From the NCBI GenBank assembly GCA_947454485.1, contig CANGJJ010000006.1, positions 171,097 through 235,096 on the forward strand: DNA of 64,000 nucleotides. Reading direction: 5' to 3'. This stretch comes from Beijerinckiaceae bacterium. Lineage in GTDB: Bacteria > Pseudomonadota > Alphaproteobacteria > Rhizobiales > Beijerinckiaceae. Below are positions 61,544 through 64,000 of the stretch, in pieces. Below the pieces are notes generated by a model. That model was not told the origin of the DNA. It did not search any database and saw only the letters and a program-made list of their open reading frames with translations. The position numbers and the translations under genes were made by a program. The first letter of the stretch is position 1. Each line of letters opens with the position of its first letter.

Positions 61544-62536
61544 ATGGCCAATTCTATTAAAACGAAGAACAGCCTAGTCGCGTTGGCACTTGCTGCGACA
61601 GCTCTCGCATTCGGCGTCGCAGATGTGAATGCTCAAACGTCGAATAGCAAAACACCCCTAACGATCGTCGTGCCCTACACACCAGGATCGGGCGCGGACA
61701 CGATCGCGCGCGTCATCGCCGAGCCACTGCAAAAGAAGCTCGACCAAGCGATCGTGGTCGAAAACAGGGTCGGGGCGAGCGGTAACATCGGCACATACAG
61801 CGTGGCGCGTGCCACACCAGATGGCAACACTGTCTTATTCGCCGCCAACACAATCGTGCTCAATGTCGGCCTGTTCAAAAACCCTGGCTATGACCCGATC
61901 ACAAGCTTTGCCCCGATCATGGAAATCGCGACCGGGCATATGGCGCTTGCGGTCAAGAACGATCTCGCCGCCAATAATGTGCAAGAATTAGTCGCGCTGG
62001 CAAAGGCGCGGCCGGGCACGATCAACTATGCAAGCCCGGGCCGTGGCACACCACATCATTTGGCGATGGAGCTGCTCAAGACCTCTTCCGGGACGCAGAT
62101 GGTCCACGTCCCCTATAGCGGCCTCGCCAAGTCTATATCGGATCTCGTCGGAGGACATGTTGATGCAATGTTCGTCGGCTTGCATTCAATCATGCCACTC
62201 GCCGAAGCCAAGAAGGTGAAGGTCCTTGGCGTTGGAGCCAGCAAGCGCGTTTCCTCGTCACCTAATTTGCCAACGATCGCCGAACAGGGTCTGCCGAACT
62301 TCGAGGTTGAGGCATGGTTCGGCATGTTGGCACCGGCTGGTACGCCGGCTCCCATCGTCGAACGGCTGAACATCGCTATGAACGAGGTCATGAAAGACCC
62401 GCAGGTCATCGCGGCTTTGGAGCGTCAAGGCCTCGACCTTGTCGGCGGCAAACCCGAACGGCTCGCGAAATTACTCACCGACGACCTCAAGACATGGCTG
62501 AAGGTCATAAAAGACGCAGGAATCGAAACGGAGTGA
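61544..62536 (+). CDS. Bug/TctC-family substrate-binding protein
   Basis: A 330-residue exported protein, leader MANSIKTKNSLVALALAATAL to NAQTSNS. Motifs are LTIVVPYTPGSGADTIAR and IVVENRVGASGNIGT. GGGAGAGAG precedes the ATG. It belongs to the operon with the 58.9-kb hydroxylase and the amidohydrolase at 62597 and so probably binds the aromatic or acidic substrate of that route. Confidence 0.88.
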   Translation: MANSIKTKNSLVALALAATALAFGVADVNAQTSNSKTPLTIVVPYTPGSGADTIARVIAEPLQKKLDQAIVVENRVGASGNIGTYSVARATPDGNTVLFAANTIVLNVGLFKNPGYDPITSFAPIMEIATGHMALAVKNDLAANNVQELVALAKARPGTINYASPGRGTPHHLAMELLKTSSGTQMVHVPYSGLAKSISDLVGGHVDAMFVGLHSIMPLAEAKKVKVLGVGASKRVSSSPNLPTIAEQGLPNFEVEAWFGMLAPAGTPAPIVERLNIAMNEVMKDPQVIAALERQGLDLVGGKPERLAKLLTDDLKTWLKVIKDAGIETE

Positions 62537-62596
62537 TCGCGCAGGGTTACGACCCTGACGTCTCGTCGCCCCAGATCATCAATCAGGAGAAATCCC

Positions 62597-63586
62597 GTGA
62601 GCGCCAGCAAGGTCCAAGTCATCGACTTTCATTCCCACATCGTGGATCCGAGCTTGCTGGACGTATGCGGCGCCCACAGTGTGCAGACTGGGTTCGGACT
62701 GCGCCCATTTCCGCGCCCCGGCGATGCGTCCGGCAAGGGTGAGATCTACGGACGGATGGCCGATCCTAAGGCGCATATGGAGCACATGGATAAAGTCGGG
62801 ATCGACAAGGCAGTGATCTCTGTCAGCACAGTGTTGCAAAACACTTGGTGGGCAGATCCGCAAGCCGACATGCGCATGACGCGGCAGCTCAATGACCTGC
62901 TTGCGACATGGACCACAAACCATCCATCACGGTTTATCGGCTGCTTCACACTGCCGATGACAGATATCGATGCGACAGTGAAGGAGCTTCGACGCGCGGT
63001 TGAGGATCTGGGCCTCTCTGTAGTCAATCTGCCTGCCAGCATTAATGGCGACTATCTTGGGCATGAGCGCTTCGACCCCTTCTGGGAGGCCTGTCAGGCA
63101 CTCGGAGTCGCCTCATTCATACATCCGCATGGCGTAAACGATCCTTGGTTCCAGAACTACCGAATGTGGAATTCAATCGGACAGTCGATTGAAGAGGTAA
63201 AGGTCATGTCCTCCCTCATCTACGACGGTGTGATGGACAAATATCCGAACCTAAAAATAGTCATCGCGCACGGCGGCGGGTATTTTCCACACTATCTCGG
63301 TCGCCTAGACCGCAATGTAACGAACTATCCGGAGAGCATGAAGAATATCAGCGCTGAGCCAAGTGCCTATCTCCGCCGTTTCTACTATGACAGTTGCGTC
63401 TATGATCCGAAGGTCATGCAGACCCTGATTGAGCGGATCGGTGCAGATCGTTTCGTAATCGGCAGCGACTTTCCTGTCGGAGAGCGCGATCCTGCGGGCT
63501 TCATTCAATCTATTCCCGGAATGACTGAGGAATCATACCGGCTAATCGCCGGTGAAACTGCAGCGAAGATCCTGCAGAGGCATTGA
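62597..63586 (+). CDS. Amidohydrolase-2 (ACMSD-like) family metalloenzyme
   Basis: A 329-residue TIM-barrel enzyme with an intact metal site: HxH in IDFHSHIVDP, His in FIHPHGVND, His in IAHGGGYFP and Asp in GSDFPVGE. This is the set found in ACMSD, gamma-resorcylate decarboxylase and related non-oxidative decarboxylases. The start is a GTG after AGGAGA. It is the last gene of the 58.9-kb operon and the last gene before repeat C. Its likely role is decarboxylation or hydrolysis of an aromatic or ring-cleavage acid; the paralogue at 48847 has lost the first His. Confidence 0.86.
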   Translation: MSASKVQVIDFHSHIVDPSLLDVCGAHSVQTGFGLRPFPRPGDASGKGEIYGRMADPKAHMEHMDKVGIDKAVISVSTVLQNTWWADPQADMRMTRQLNDLLATWTTNHPSRFIGCFTLPMTDIDATVKELRRAVEDLGLSVVNLPASINGDYLGHERFDPFWEACQALGVASFIHPHGVNDPWFQNYRMWNSIGQSIEEVKVMSSLIYDGVMDKYPNLKIVIAHGGGYFPHYLGRLDRNVTNYPESMKNISAEPSAYLRRFYYDSCVYDPKVMQTLIERIGADRFVIGSDFPVGERDPAGFIQSIPGMTEESYRLIAGETAAKILQRH

Positions 63587-63806
63587 ATAGCCCCCCTGCA
63601 GGCACTGTCTTGAGGCTCCGTGGCGATGCAGCCGTTAGAATTGTCGCGCCTGCAACGGCGGCAATTAGCCGGTAGGGATGTGGTCAGAATTTGACGTTAC
63701 GCAAGCCACTGGGAGAGCTTTGATGCGCAGCCTCATTGAAAGAGGTCAACAGCAACGCGCTTCTCAGCACCACGCATAGTCCCCAGTTGGACACTACCCC
63801 CCAACG
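63587..63806. other. Intergenic region between island genes and tRNA-linked repeat
   Basis: About 220 bp with no supported gene. Short frames on either strand are broken by stops. No IS ends or integrase fragments were recognised. The last bases, ACCCCCCAAC, resemble the flank of copy B. Confidence 0.5.
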
Positions 63807-63843
63807 CCAAACGCCCCGGCGATTTCTCGCGCGGGGCGTTTTG
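63807..63843. terminator. Bidirectional hairpin downstream of tRNA-fMet
   Basis: AAACGCCCCG and CGGGGCGTTT pair around a loop containing CGATTTCTCG. It follows the tRNA 3' end on the minus strand. T-rich sequence (TTTTGTTTGTATTT) follows it on the plus strand, so it may end transcription in both directions. Confidence 0.65.
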
Positions 63844-63851
63844 TTTGTATT

Positions 63852-63868
<17 letters not shown>
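63807..63868. repeat. Direct repeat copy C, overlapping the tRNA-fMet 3' end
   Basis: These 62 bp are identical to 47661-47722. The right 17 bp are the 3' end of the intact initiator tRNA gene on the minus strand. Copy C is the junction where the tRNA remains whole. The distance to copy B is 16.1 kb. Confidence 0.8.
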
Positions 63869-63928
<60 letters not shown>

Positions 63929-63949
63929 TCGAAGAGTTTTGAAACGTCG

Positions 63950-63985
63950 AAGCGGCTGAGGTTTTTTGACCTTAGCCGCTTTGAT
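63950..63985. terminator. Hairpin upstream of the tRNA gene
   Basis: AAGCGGCTGAGGT and ACCTTAGCCGCTT form a 13-bp stem with one G:U-type mismatch around TTTTTG. It sits just before the tRNA 5' end and probably ends transcription of a gene beyond the window edge. Confidence 0.55.
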
Positions 63986-64000
63986 GTTTTGATTTGAAGA

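Overview
The window reads as one chromosomal stretch from an alphaproteobacterium, probably Hyphomicrobiales (Rhizobiales). The signs are moderately high GC, densely packed genes, ATGA-type stop/start overlaps, a very large set of Bug/TctC-type periplasmic binding proteins, and an initiator tRNA with an A:U pair in its anticodon stem. A gene resembling the 8-vinyl reductase BciA hints at phototrophic ancestry. The exact taxon cannot be read from this sequence alone.

Layout. (1) 1-9.2 kb: a racemase-family gene cut by the window edge, five solute-binding proteins of the tripartite-tricarboxylate (Bug/TctC) type, an alpha/beta hydrolase, a metallo-beta-lactamase-fold hydrolase and an exported FMN-dependent alpha-hydroxyacid oxidase. 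(2) 9.2-16.4 kb: a MarR regulator divergent from a two-component flavin monooxygenase (HpaC/HpaB type), then a complete livKFGMH-type branched-chain ABC transporter. (3) 16.8-26.9 kb: Bug proteins, two MFS carriers, an extradiol dioxygenase in a row with the bciA-like gene, an AMP-forming acyl-CoA ligase and a 2-hydroxychromene-2-carboxylate isomerase. (4) 26.9-32.3 kb: a hydroxycinnamate (ferulate-type) module with a hydratase/lyase, an NDP-forming CoA ligase, an acyl-CoA dehydrogenase and a divergent NitT/TauT-type binding protein. (5) 32.3-37.9 kb: an AIM24-like protein, a small exported protein, and a three-gene unit of ABC exporter, SET-domain methyltransferase and ATP-grasp/SET fusion. 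This unit is the best candidate for an undescribed system. (6) 37.9-47.7 kb: Bug and SsuABC-type uptake genes, an FAD monooxygenase, and a set acting on maleate- or malate-like acids (racemase family, LeuC/LeuD homologues, isocitrate-lyase-family lyase, isochorismatase-family protein). (7) 47.7-63.8 kb: an aromatic-catabolism block with two FAD hydroxylases, an extradiol dioxygenase, an alpha/beta hydrolase, a fumarylacetoacetate-hydrolase-family enzyme, an iron alcohol dehydrogenase, two ACMSD-like amidohydrolases, a LigF-like GST, its own GntR regulator and four binding proteins. (8) The window ends with an initiator tRNA-Met.

Regions 6 and 7 are bracketed by three direct repeats at 37.9, 47.7 and 63.8 kb. 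Each contains the last 17 nt of the initiator tRNA plus its downstream hairpin, and only the 63.8-kb copy has the whole tRNA. This looks like two tandem genomic islands integrated at the tRNA 3' end, although no integrase lies in the window.

Taken together, the window is an accessory catabolic zone. About fifteen periplasmic binding proteins capture organic acids or aromatics. Hydroxylases and CoA ligases activate them, ring-cleavage and C-C hydrolase enzymes break them down, and local MarR and GntR regulators with visible palindromes upstream probably control the sets. All functions are inferred from reading motifs; no database search was run.
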